From Bacteroidota bacterium (GTDB taxonomy: Bacteria > Bacteroidota > Bacteroidia > Bacteroidales > Dysgonomonadaceae), in contig JAEZZZ010000122.1 of assembly GCA_023418255.1 (NCBI GenBank), positions 1 to 25,663 on the forward strand: DNA of 25,663 nt, in the 5' to 3' direction. The position numbers and the translations under genes were made by a program. The notes beneath the pieces were generated by a model. That model searched no databases. It was given only the letters and a program-made list of their open reading frames with translations, and had not been told where the DNA came from. Positions 1 through 8,262 of this stretch are shown here, piece after piece (position 1 is the first letter of the stretch; every line of letters begins with the position of its first letter).

Positions 1-53
1 GTGTACTTTTGTTCATCGTTATGGTTTTTCTGTTTAAAACAAAAGTAACGAAA

Positions 54-92
54 AGGGCTGAATTCCATACCGGGAAATCAGCCCTAATTTTT
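54..92 (+). terminator. Intrinsic terminator, possibly bidirectional
   Basis: An 8-bp perfect stem (54-61 with 78-85, AGGGCTGA/TCAGCCCT) is extended, after one mismatch, by four more pairs (63-66 with 73-76), and is followed by T88-T92. On the minus strand the stem is followed by a weaker T-rich run. It most likely ends a plus-strand gene lying to the left of the window. No gene can be supported in positions 1-53. Confidence 0.7.
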
Positions 93-223
93 GCTGACGA
101 AAAAAAGGTTTAGCGGACAGCAATGTAAGAGGATAAATTTCGAATTGAAATAAGGAAAAGCAGCTAAAAAAATTGTGACCGATGAAAAATGGTTACTTGC
201 AAAGATCTTACAAACGCACAATC

Positions 224-256
224 AAAAAAAGCCGCCGAAAAATTCTTTCCGACGGC
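224..256 (-). terminator. Intrinsic terminator of the nqr operon
   Basis: Read on the minus strand, positions 256-231 fold into a stem of about 11 pairs (GCCGUCGGAAA against UUUUCGGCGGC, with G-U wobbles and a loop of about four bases), followed by seven U (224-230). The wobbles fit the minus-strand RNA but would be mismatches in the plus-strand RNA, so the signal is directional. It lies 34 bases after the nqrF stop. Confidence 0.9.
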
Positions 257-290
257 AATCAAGTTTCAAGTAATAGTATAGTCTTAAATC

Positions 291-1577
291 TTATCCGAAA
301 TCGTCAAACATCAACATTTCAGGCGGAACACCCAAGCTGTCCAACATTCCTTTCACGGCGTTCGCCATCGGCCCGGGACCGCACATGTAATACTCAATAT
401 CTTCGGGCTCTTCGTGATCTTTCAAATATGTATCGTAAATCACCTGATGTACAAATCCCGGTGTATATTTCACGCCGGCAGCGTCAGCAGCGGGATCGGG
501 ACGGTCGAGCGCAAGGTGGAATGAGAAATTGGGGAAATCTTTTTCCAACTGTAAGAAATCCTCCATATAGAATACCTCGTTCAGAGCACGCGCACCATAG
601 AAATAGGACATTTTACGATCAGTCGTATGCAGCGTTTTGGTCATGTGCATAATCTGTGCACGCAACGGGGCCATACCGGCACCACCACCAACCCACAACA
701 TCTCGCGCTTGCTGTCTAAGATGGGATGGAAATCGCCATACGGACCACTCATCATCACCTTATCTCCCGGTTTAAGAGTAAAGATATAAGACGATGCAAT
801 ACCCGGCATTACATCCATGAATCCTACTTGTGGACGAGGTTTAAAGGGTGGCGTGGCAATACGTACGGTAAGCATAATGCGGTCGCCTTCGGCTGGATAG
901 TTTGCCATGGAATAGGCTCTGACGGTTGGTTCCGTGTTTTTACACTTCAAATCGAAGAGACCGAATTTTTCCCACGCAGGCAAAAATGCTTCGCCGATAA
1001 GTCCTTTATCAATATCCTTATCATAGTCCATTTCATATGCAGGAATTTTTATCTGAGCATAAGAGCCGGGAATGAAATCCATGTGTTCGCCTTCGGGAAG
1101 TGAGACGATAAACTCTTTGATGAAAGTAGAAACATTTCGGTTCGAAATCACTGTGCACTCCCACTCTTTCACTCCCAAGATAGCCTCCGGAATTTGGATC
1201 TTCATATCCTCTTTCACCTTCACTTGGCAGCCAAGACGCCAATGGTTAAGCTGTTCCTTGCGAGAGAAGTGTCCTTTTTCAGTGGGAAGTATTTCCCCAC
1301 CTCCTTCGAGCACACGACAGCGACATTGTCCACATGTACCGCCACCCCCGCATGCCGACGAAAGGAAAATTCCTTCGGATTGCAACGTGTTCAGCAAGGT
1401 AGCACCCATTGGCACATCCAGTTCCTTTTCTTCATTCACTGTGATTTCCACATTTCCGGACGGCATCAATTTGGCTTTTGCCACCAAGATAACAACAACC
1501 AGTATCAAGATAATCAAAAGAAAGACAACCACGCTTGTGATGATGGTCAATCCGCCCGTACTCAATAATACACTCAT
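291..1577 (-). CDS. nqrF: Na+-translocating NADH:quinone reductase subunit F
   Basis: This is the electron-entry subunit of Na+-NQR: it oxidises NADH with FAD and passes electrons to a 2Fe-2S centre and on to the flavin subunits. The 428 residues are in the usual range. One N-terminal membrane helix (about 10-33) anchors the protein. A plant-type ferredoxin domain follows, with C76, C82, C85 and C117 as cluster ligands. A ferredoxin-reductase-type FAD/NADH module then shows RAYSM (220-224) for FAD, a glycine-rich GGGAGMAPLR (297-306) for NADH and CGPGPM near the C-terminus. It is the last gene of the canonical nqrABCDEF order and is followed by a strong terminator. All expected residues are present. 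Confidence 0.98.
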   Translation of the reverse strand: MSVLLSTGGLTIITSVVVFLLIILILVVVILVAKAKLMPSGNVEITVNEEKELDVPMGATLLNTLQSEGIFLSSACGGGGTCGQCRCRVLEGGGEILPTEKGHFSRKEQLNHWRLGCQVKVKEDMKIQIPEAILGVKEWECTVISNRNVSTFIKEFIVSLPEGEHMDFIPGSYAQIKIPAYEMDYDKDIDKGLIGEAFLPAWEKFGLFDLKCKNTEPTVRAYSMANYPAEGDRIMLTVRIATPPFKPRPQVGFMDVMPGIASSYIFTLKPGDKVMMSGPYGDFHPILDSKREMLWVGGGAGMAPLRAQIMHMTKTLHTTDRKMSYFYGARALNEVFYMEDFLQLEKDFPNFSFHLALDRPDPAADAAGVKYTPGFVHQVIYDTYLKDHEEPEDIEYYMCGPGPMANAVKGMLDSLGVPPEMLMFDDFG

Positions 1578-1626
1578 AGTATATGATATTTTAAGTGAAA
1601 AGACTTTATTTATTTTCGTTATTGTT

Positions 1627-2241
1627 TTAAATATTTATGCCTGAGAAACTCATAAATCCTATCGCCATAAGTGCTGTTATGATGAAGGTGATTCCTAAGC
1701 CTTTCAGTGGTTTTGGCACGTTGGAATATTCCAATCGCTCGCGGATGGCAGCCATGCCCACAATCGCCAATAGCCAACCGATACCCGAGCCAAATCCGTA
1801 GGCAGTTGCCATGCCCACGTTGGCAAATTCGCGTTGTTGCATAAAAAGTGACCCTCCGAGTATAGCGCAGTTTACGGCAATCAACGGCAAGAAAATACCT
1901 AACGAACTGTACAGCGCCGGACTGAACTTTTCGATTATCATCTCCACTAACTGCACAAAAGAGGCGATAACAGCAATAAAAATGAGCAGGCTAAAAACGC
2001 TCAAATCAACTTCGGCAAAGTCGGCACCAAGCCAATCCAAAGCACCTGCTTTGAGAACATAGTTTTCGAGCATATAATTGATAGGCAGGGTAAGCACCAA
2101 CACAAACGTGACGGCTACTCCCAACCCCAATGCTGTTTTTACGTTTTTCGATACGGCAAGATACGAACACATACCCAAGAAGTATGCGAAAATCATATTA
2201 TCAACAAATATCGAACGTACGATTAAGCTTATTGCATCCAT
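1627..2241 (-). CDS. nqrE: Na+-translocating NADH:quinone reductase subunit E
   Basis: Integral membrane subunit of Na+-NQR, 204 residues with about six hydrophobic helices. NqrD and NqrE are homologous and pack as an inverted pair, contributing cysteines to an iron centre in the membrane. The two expected cysteines are visible, C25 in FLGMCSYLAV and C125 in VNCAILGG. It lies between nqrD (23-base gap) and nqrF (49-base gap) and is clearly co-transcribed with them. Length and motifs match the family; nothing odd is seen. Confidence 0.97.
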   Translation of the reverse strand: MDAISLIVRSIFVDNMIFAYFLGMCSYLAVSKNVKTALGLGVAVTFVLVLTLPINYMLENYVLKAGALDWLGADFAEVDLSVFSLLIFIAVIASFVQLVEMIIEKFSPALYSSLGIFLPLIAVNCAILGGSLFMQQREFANVGMATAYGFGSGIGWLLAIVGMAAIRERLEYSNVPKPLKGLGITFIITALMAIGFMSFSGINI

Positions 2242-2264
2242 ATTTATTTATCTGTTTTTGTCTG

Positions 2265-2897
2265 TTAATTCGTTTCTTCTTGCAACTCTTTATTCCTCGA
2301 GCGTTGCACCCAAATGATGCATGCAACAACGATAAGAGCCATCGGCGCCAACATCATCAGCCCGTTGTTCATATATCCAAGATCGTACAATGCTTCTGGA
2401 ACGACATGATATCCAAAGAGTGTTCCCGAGCCCAACAGTTCACGGAAAAACCCTACAACAACCAATATCCAACCATATCCCAGTCCGTTTCCGATGCCAT
2501 CAAGCAACGAAGGCCACGGACCGTTGCCAAGCGCGAACGCTTCTAAGCGTCCCATCAATATACAGTTGGTAACAATCAATCCCACAAACACTGAAAGCTG
2601 TTTGTTTACATCGTAAGCAAACGCTTTAAGGACTTCACTTACAATGGTAACCAGCGAAGCCACAACAACCAACTGCACAATAATACGTATGCGCGTGGGA
2701 ATGGTTTTGCGCAAAAGAGAAATAATAACATTGGCCAGAGCCAATACAATGGTAACTGCTATGGCCATCACAATGGCGGGTTCGAGTTTCGAGGTCACGG
2801 CCAATGCCGAGCAAATCCCCAACACCTGCACAATCACCGGATTGTTCGTGTTGAGTGGACCTAAAAGTGCTTGTTTTGTTTTAGTTGATAATGCCAT
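2265..2897 (-). CDS. nqrD: Na+-translocating NADH:quinone reductase subunit D
   Basis: Membrane subunit paired with NqrE in the sodium pump. I chose the ATG at 2897, giving MALSTKTKQ. The frame is open from an ATG at 2915, which would add six residues. With the 2897 start the two conserved cysteines fall at C29 (LGICSALAV) and C112 (VTNCILMG), which are the positions known for Vibrio cholerae NqrD. About six membrane helices are visible over 210 residues. It follows nqrC after a short gap and precedes nqrE by 23 bases. Confidence 0.96.
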   Translation of the reverse strand: MALSTKTKQALLGPLNTNNPVIVQVLGICSALAVTSKLEPAIVMAIAVTIVLALANVIISLLRKTIPTRIRIIVQLVVVASLVTIVSEVLKAFAYDVNKQLSVFVGLIVTNCILMGRLEAFALGNGPWPSLLDGIGNGLGYGWILVVVGFFRELLGSGTLFGYHVVPEALYDLGYMNNGLMMLAPMALIVVACIIWVQRSRNKELQEETN

Positions 2898-2929
2898 ATT
2901 TGATCTATTTTTCAACCTCTACCTGCTGG

Positions 2930-3652
2930 TTATTGAGGATTGTTTAGTTTCATTAAAAAGTTCTTATACTGTCCCACACTTTGCCAGAGCATGGCATCTA
3001 CCCCCTTACTGGTAATGGTTCCTCCGGAAATGCCATCGACATAATCTTTATCGGCGACCGATTGACCCGGTTTTACCACGGCAATGGATTTGAATTCGTT
3101 GTTCTTAATCAAATGCTTGCCGGAAAATTGGTCGCGAAACGCAGATTGAACAATTTCGGCTCCCAAACCGGGCGTTTCTCCGGCATGTCCAAACTCTGCT
3201 CCATAAAGCGTACTGCCGTCGGCATCAATGGATAGATAACCCCAAATAGGCCCCCATAACCCTTTGCCCGTCATAGGGATAACATATTTCTTTGCGCCAT
3301 CAATTTCGGCTTCAAACACGGGCAAACCTTTGTCGACACCTTTGGATATATCGGTATAAAAGGCAGGCGCATCGGGATTGGTGCCGTCCGTACCTTCAAT
3401 TTTTGTTCCTTCGACGTTAATAAGATAGGCATTCTTGATCAATTCATCATATTTAGCCTCTGCTTCCTTCGCCGAACTGTTTATCTTCAACGAACGAAGA
3501 ATTTGTTGCATCTTATCTACGTTCACATTTTTTATTTGTCTTTCAGAAAGCGCCTGATGAGTGAACGCCAATCCAACTGCCACAATAATTACCATGATGG
3601 CAGCATATAAAATAGTATATCCGTTGTTTTCTCTTTTCATAATCGCATTCAT
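2930..3652 (-). CDS. nqrC: Na+-translocating NADH:quinone reductase subunit C
   Basis: Flavin-carrying subunit of Na+-NQR. One N-terminal membrane helix (about 12-32) is followed by a periplasmic FMN-binding domain. The motif for covalent FMN attachment is seen as DGISGGT with the acceptor threonine at T212; many family members have SGAT here. GETPGLGAEI at 158-167 is the other conserved FMN_bind-type segment. The start at 3652 is one base after the nqrB stop; an alternative ATG at 3640 (MKRENNGY) is also possible. At 240 residues it is near the usual size. Confidence 0.97.
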   Translation of the reverse strand: MNAIMKRENNGYTILYAAIMVIIVAVGLAFTHQALSERQIKNVNVDKMQQILRSLKINSSAKEAEAKYDELIKNAYLINVEGTKIEGTDGTNPDAPAFYTDISKGVDKGLPVFEAEIDGAKKYVIPMTGKGLWGPIWGYLSIDADGSTLYGAEFGHAGETPGLGAEIVQSAFRDQFSGKHLIKNNEFKSIAVVKPGQSVADKDYVDGISGGTITSKGVDAMLWQSVGQYKNFLMKLNNPQ

Positions 3653-3653
3653 T

Positions 3654-4862
3654 TTATTTCTTTACGACTGCTCGTTTCAGACGGCGTTTGATATTGGCAT
3701 CCACGACATAAAAATCAATTAATGGAGCAAAAGCATTCATCAGCAAAATGGCAAGCATCATTCCTTCGGGATAACCAGGGTTAAACACTCGAATGGTAAT
3801 TGCCACGACACCGATAAGGAAACCATAAATCCATTTACCCTTTTCGGTCCTCGACGCTGTTACCGGATCGGTTGCCATAAAGACCGCGCCAAAAGCAAAG
3901 CCACCCAAAATGAAATGATAGTAAGCCGGCATCTCCATCACCGGATTGACGGCGAAAAGGTTGACAAGACCAACTGTGCAAAATCCTCCAAGAAACACAG
4001 AGAGCATAATCTTCCAACTGCCAACGTTGGTGGCAATCAAGAGCAACGCGCCCAGCAGAATGGCAATGGTTGATACCTCCCCTATGGAGCCTGGAATAAG
4101 CCCTATGAGCATGTCAGTTATGGTTAACGAGTCTCCGGCAACGTTTGTGAAGGTAAATTCAGAAAATTTGGGTGCTTCCGTCACCGCCAATTGTCCCAGA
4201 GGAGTAGCACCGGAAAATCCGTCAATCACATTTCCTTGTCCCAGTCCAAAGGAGGATCCTGTACGTACCCACACTTCATCACCCGACATTTTTGACGGAT
4301 AAGAAAAGAATAAAAAGGCACGCGTGATGAGTGCCACGTTAAACACATTGTAGCCGGTGCCACCAAAAACCTCTTTGGCAAAAACTACGGCAAAAGCCGT
4401 GGCTACGGCAATCATCCACAGCGGTGTATCGACGGGCGTGATCATGGGAACAAGAATACCGGTAACCAAAAAGCCTTCGGCAACCTCCTCCTTCTTTACT
4501 TGCGCCATGGCAAACTCAATGCCTAAGCCAACGCCATACGATACAACAATTTGTGGCAGAATGGCAAGCAAGCCATAGATGAATTTATCAAAGAATCCCA
4601 CATTTTGCGCGATGGCGAGATAATGTTGATATCCTATATTGTACATACCGACCAGGAGTGCGGGAATCAATGCAATAACCACGATAATCATCGTACGTTT
4701 TGAATCTCTGGCATCGTGAATGTGCACGCCCGAGCGCGACGTGGTATTCGGCACAAACAGAAATGTTTCAAAAGCATCAAATGTTGAGTGTAGCCAGTGA
4801 AGTTTTCCGCCTTTTTCGAAATTGGGTTTTATCTTATCAAGATAATTTCTTAACGCTTTCAA
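3654..4862 (-). CDS. nqrB: Na+-translocating NADH:quinone reductase subunit B
   Basis: Large membrane subunit of Na+-NQR (402 residues, about ten helices), which takes part in sodium translocation and carries a covalent FMN. The attachment motif SGAT is at 217-220, with T220 as the phospho-FMN acceptor. The protein resembles RnfD in fold. It is preceded by nqrA with a 111-base gap and followed almost directly by nqrC. No truncation or missing residue is seen. Confidence 0.98.
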   Translation of the reverse strand: MKALRNYLDKIKPNFEKGGKLHWLHSTFDAFETFLFVPNTTSRSGVHIHDARDSKRTMIIVVIALIPALLVGMYNIGYQHYLAIAQNVGFFDKFIYGLLAILPQIVVSYGVGLGIEFAMAQVKKEEVAEGFLVTGILVPMITPVDTPLWMIAVATAFAVVFAKEVFGGTGYNVFNVALITRAFLFFSYPSKMSGDEVWVRTGSSFGLGQGNVIDGFSGATPLGQLAVTEAPKFSEFTFTNVAGDSLTITDMLIGLIPGSIGEVSTIAILLGALLLIATNVGSWKIMLSVFLGGFCTVGLVNLFAVNPVMEMPAYYHFILGGFAFGAVFMATDPVTASRTEKGKWIYGFLIGVVAITIRVFNPGYPEGMMLAILLMNAFAPLIDFYVVDANIKRRLKRAVVKK

Positions 4863-4973
4863 AGTTTCTATATTTTTTTGTAGTTCTCAACAAGCCCGTT
4901 TTGGATGTTTTGAACCATGTTATTAAATAATCTCTTTTACAACACTCTTGTTATATGATTGGCAAACAAATAT

Positions 4974-6320
4974 TTATTCCATCTCTTTGCGAAGCAGATC
5001 GAGTCCGGTACGAACAATTCGTTGCAGCTCCAACTTGGACGTGTCCACAAACTCACACAGGGCAAAATCCTCAGGCGCCACTTCGTAAATGCCGAGCTGC
5101 TCCATTTTATCGATGTTGAAAGCGATAATGGATTTGATGAGTTGTTCGGGATATATATCCATCGGAAACACTTTTTCGTATTCATTCGAAAGAATTATGG
5201 CGCGCGGTCCGCCCAACAGACGCGCGTCCATGCGATAGGCTTTTTTTAGCCGCAAATAGGTGCTTCCGGCACTATATCGTTTTGGTGAAAGAGAGGCCCA
5301 TCCAAATGCTTCGTGCACATCGTCTCCTTCGGGTATTACGGTCACTTGCGTGTCGTAAGCCCTAAGGACACCGTTTTTATCAATCTTTCTTCCGGTCAAA
5401 GGGTTTCCGCTAATGTAGCGCAATGGCGTGTTTTCGGTTACGTTGTTTTTGAAGAGAGAGTTCAACTCCGTCCCAATCAGCATTTTGTAGTATCCTTTCT
5501 CTTTCACTTCGGAACCGGTGAGCGCGACGACGCGACTCAAATCAACAATACCTTTATTAAATAAACGTCCAATAATGGCAACATTGAGCGCGTTCAGCGT
5601 CCACACCACTTCTTTGTTGTTTACCGGTGCCAAATGATTAATCTGCACTCCCACGTTTCCTGTCGGATGAGGGCCGTCAAATTCGGTAATCTCCACATTC
5701 TTGGCATTGCGTAATGCTTGGTTTGTTGTGCTTGGACTGATGGAAAGAAATACTTTCCCGCGTGTAAGTTTTGCCAGCGCCTCAAAGCCTGTTTGTAAGT
5801 CGGCTTCTTGACCTTTTAATATAAAATCATACGATGGAGCCAGCGGCGATGTATCAAAACCGGTAACAAAAATATCACGCGGCTCCACATCCGGCCTTGC
5901 CGGAATATCATACGGACGTTGTTTTATAAAAGCCCAAATCCCGGCATCGAGAATCGATTTCTTCACCTCTTCAGATGTTAGTTCTGCCGGTGTTCTTTTT
6001 TCAAACTCACGATATTGAATCTCTTCGTCTGCCTTGACGGCGATGTGAAGAATACGTCGTTTTTCTCCTCGTTCAATAGCCGTTACAACGCCACTAACTG
6101 GTGACGCGAACAGCATCTGAGGTTGGCTTTTTTCAAAGAACAATGGATCGCCCGCTTTTACGGTATCGTTTACCCTAACGGCTAACTTGGGAACAATTCC
6201 ATGGAAATCTTCGGGACAAATTTTAACAAATTCGCTTCTTACTTCTCCCTTGAAAACTTCTTCGGATTCTCCCATTAAAGGAATACGTAAGCCTTTTTTA
6301 ATTTTTATTCGATTAGCCAT
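4974..6320 (-). CDS. nqrA: Na+-translocating NADH:quinone reductase subunit A
   Basis: Soluble cytoplasmic subunit of Na+-NQR, implicated in quinone interaction. The 448 residues begin with MANRIKIKKGLRIPLMG, the normal N-terminal segment of NqrA. The biotinyl-lipoyl-like region (about 45-90, with VNDTVKAGDPLFF and SPVSGVVTAIERG) and the C-terminal region follow in normal order. It is the first gene of the operon; a candidate -7 box lies about 125 bases upstream at 6445-6452. The 111-base gap to nqrB (4863-4973) contains no recognisable gene or terminator. Confidence 0.97.
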   Translation of the reverse strand: MANRIKIKKGLRIPLMGESEEVFKGEVRSEFVKICPEDFHGIVPKLAVRVNDTVKAGDPLFFEKSQPQMLFASPVSGVVTAIERGEKRRILHIAVKADEEIQYREFEKRTPAELTSEEVKKSILDAGIWAFIKQRPYDIPARPDVEPRDIFVTGFDTSPLAPSYDFILKGQEADLQTGFEALAKLTRGKVFLSISPSTTNQALRNAKNVEITEFDGPHPTGNVGVQINHLAPVNNKEVVWTLNALNVAIIGRLFNKGIVDLSRVVALTGSEVKEKGYYKMLIGTELNSLFKNNVTENTPLRYISGNPLTGRKIDKNGVLRAYDTQVTVIPEGDDVHEAFGWASLSPKRYSAGSTYLRLKKAYRMDARLLGGPRAIILSNEYEKVFPMDIYPEQLIKSIIAFNIDKMEQLGIYEVAPEDFALCEFVDTSKLELQRIVRTGLDLLRKEME

Positions 6321-6444
6321 ATATACTAAAAATAACGTTTAGATTATTTTGAAGTTGCAATATTTATATGATAAACATACTATAAACCAAACCTTTATAC
6401 GACAAATTGTATGTATTAATAGTGTCTTTGCCTTAAGTTGAGGG

Positions 6445-6452
6445 CAAAGATA
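6445..6452 (-). promoter_or_regulatory. Candidate nqr operon -7 box (TATCTTTG)
   Basis: Read on the minus strand the site is TATCTTTG, an exact match to the Bacteroidota TAnnTTTG -7 consensus. No good TTTG is found at the normal upstream spacing. The predicted start point near 6438 would give a leader of about 118 bases before nqrA. The box overlaps a 7-bp inverted repeat (CTTTGCC 6426-6432, GGCAAAG 6443-6449), which could act as an operator or form a hairpin at the mRNA 5' end. Confidence 0.5.
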
Positions 6453-6770
6453 CATTTTTTATATTCAAAAGAAGAAAATTTCAACAACAAAATAAAGAAA
6501 AAAATCTCTATTTGCATTCATTAACGCAAATGGAAAACAGCGAAATATCAAATCTCCATGGATTATTGTCATGATAGGTTTACTATTGAGGTTCCCCTAG
6601 GGGTGATTGCGATTGAAAATCCTCAGACACAACTCCTCACATCATAAAAAACAGAGATAAATGTTACAAAGCCGTATTTTAAACGTTAAAACCTCATAAC
6701 TTTCACATCGAAGATGAAGACTATCTTTATCGAACAGCAAATCACATATAAATAAGTAAATAAGTCACTT
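6453..6770. other. Non-coding gap between nqrA promoter and TPR gene
   Basis: No open frame with recognisable protein content is seen on either strand. The stretch is AT-rich, apart from a perfect 10-bp palindrome CCCCTAGGGG at 6594-6603. It should contain the 3' end of the TPR-gene transcript and perhaps nqr control sites, but no clear intrinsic terminator is visible. Confidence 0.5.
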
Positions 6771-8075
6771 CTATTCGTCTCCCTTAAAAAAAAGATCTTC
6801 CTCCAATTGTTGCAAGCGGTTTTTAGCATGAATAAAATATACTTCTAACATAGAAATATCGCCTTTATTTTCTTTTATTTCATCAAAACTCAATGCCTTT
6901 TTATCTTTGGGGTAAGTTTTTAAGAATCGCTCATAATATTTCAACGCATTTTTAGTATCTTTCATTTTATCATATTCTTGTGCGATAAAATAAAGAAGGA
7001 TCTTGTTCTCAGGACGTTTGTCATATGCTTTAACATAATACTGAACACTTTTGCCGGGTTGATTAGAGGTTTGATATGCATAGGCAAGGGAGCGATTGAA
7101 ATCGTAAAGCCCTTCATTTGTTTTCTCAATCAACTCCACTCCTTGCAGCAAAATTTCAATACCTCGCTTTTTATCATAGGCTTTGCTCAAAGCAGTGCCA
7201 TAATAATATAGAAGCATCGGCTCAGGTTTTGGTGCTTGATTATAGGCAATTTCAAACGGAAGGACAGCATCATAGTAGTGTTTGGAAGCGAAACGACTCA
7301 TTCCCAAAAAATAAGCGGTGGTATAGGTGCTGTCGCCCAAAGCCATGTTTTTTTCGAGTCGTTCAATGGCTTTTTTATAGTCACGAGTAGCATAATGCGC
7401 CATACCATTGTATTGTCCGATTCGCTTCTGTGTTGAATCGATTTTAGTAAGATAAGCATCGGAAATGATCTTCACGGAATCATAAATTTCTGATGTGTAG
7501 TAGTAATCACACAAATTTCGCACCGATAGGTAATCTGCCGGATTCTTCTCGATGGCTTTTTTATAGAAAAACACCGCTTTATCATTATTTAAGTGCTCGG
7601 AAGCATCTCCCATAATACGAAGTAACATCGGTATGGTATCGGTTTCAAAAATTTTTTCGCATGAGATCACTACCCCACTCCAGTCTTCGGCGCGATAGTG
7701 TGCAAGTGCTTTGTTCGTTTGTAGATAGAGATTGTTCGTATCGAGCTCATTGGCTTGTGTCCAATAATGTAAGGATTTTTTTGTATCGCCCGCGCTATAC
7801 GCCGATTCGGCGGCCGCTATTATCAGGCCAATATTTTGGGGATGACTGACCAAAAGTATCTCATACATCTTTAGAGCGTCGTCAAACTCATACATTTTTT
7901 CGTGGCATGTCGCCATAAGGCGAAGATTTTCGTTTGTTTGGGGGCGACCACGCAACAGATTAATCACTTCATGATATTGATGACGCTCCATTAAGTCGCG
8001 CGCATCGTCTATTTGGCTATTGCATACAACAAAATGCCACAAAATTAGGAAGGTAAACCATATTTTATTTTTCAT
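6771..8075 (-). CDS. Exported TPR-repeat protein
   Basis: A 434-residue protein with an N-terminal hydrophobic signal segment (about 4-18, ending FVVCNSQ), so probably exported to the periplasm. The cysteine there is a poor lipobox, and lipoprotein status is uncertain. The rest is built of tetratricopeptide repeats, helical pairs with the spacing of W/Y, G/A and P residues; for example YKKAIEKNPADYLSVRNL, a segment around YYDAVLPFEIAYNQAPKPEP, and ALKYYERFLKTYPKDKKAL. TPR arrays bind other proteins. It lies 187 bases downstream of the M56/TonB gene on the same strand and may be part of that regulatory unit, as an effector or scaffold. This is inference from position; no enzymatic motif is seen. 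Confidence 0.85.
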   Translation of the reverse strand: MKNKIWFTFLILWHFVVCNSQIDDARDLMERHQYHEVINLLRGRPQTNENLRLMATCHEKMYEFDDALKMYEILLVSHPQNIGLIIAAAESAYSAGDTKKSLHYWTQANELDTNNLYLQTNKALAHYRAEDWSGVVISCEKIFETDTIPMLLRIMGDASEHLNNDKAVFFYKKAIEKNPADYLSVRNLCDYYYTSEIYDSVKIISDAYLTKIDSTQKRIGQYNGMAHYATRDYKKAIERLEKNMALGDSTYTTAYFLGMSRFASKHYYDAVLPFEIAYNQAPKPEPMLLYYYGTALSKAYDKKRGIEILLQGVELIEKTNEGLYDFNRSLAYAYQTSNQPGKSVQYYVKAYDKRPENKILLYFIAQEYDKMKDTKNALKYYERFLKTYPKDKKALSFDEIKENKGDISMLEVYFIHAKNRLQQLEEDLFFKGDE

Positions 8076-8101
8076 TGCAGGTGTGTAATTTCAAATAAAT
8101 C

Positions 8102-8151
8102 TAAAATAAATTCAGCAAGGAGAAGCCTCCGTCCATGGTTGATTTATTTTA
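8102..8151 (-). repeat. AT-rich inverted repeat upstream of the TPR gene
   Basis: TAAAATAAAT at 8102-8111 pairs perfectly with ATTTATTTTA at 8142-8151. The arms enclose a small GGAG/CTCC hairpin (about 8119-8130). The structure lies 27-76 bases before the TPR start and could fold in its mRNA leader. Low sequence complexity makes chance plausible. Confidence 0.3.
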
Positions 8152-8262
8152 TAGATTATACAAATTAATAAAAACCCCATTAAATTAAAGCGCGATCAGG
8201 AACAAGCTCCGAGAACAAGATGCTCTATGTTTTTTTTCTTACCGTGAATCCTCCCGCTTCAC

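Noticed and set aside
182..652. Open frame of 156 codons on the plus strand opposite nqrF
   Set aside because: It runs antisense through the nqr terminator and the 3' half of nqrF, and its translation has no recognisable domain and an odd composition rich in R and S.
6771..8075. TPR protein as a clear lipoprotein
   Set aside because: The residues before the cysteine (FVVC) are a poor lipobox, with no small residue at -1, so a plain signal peptide is at least as likely.
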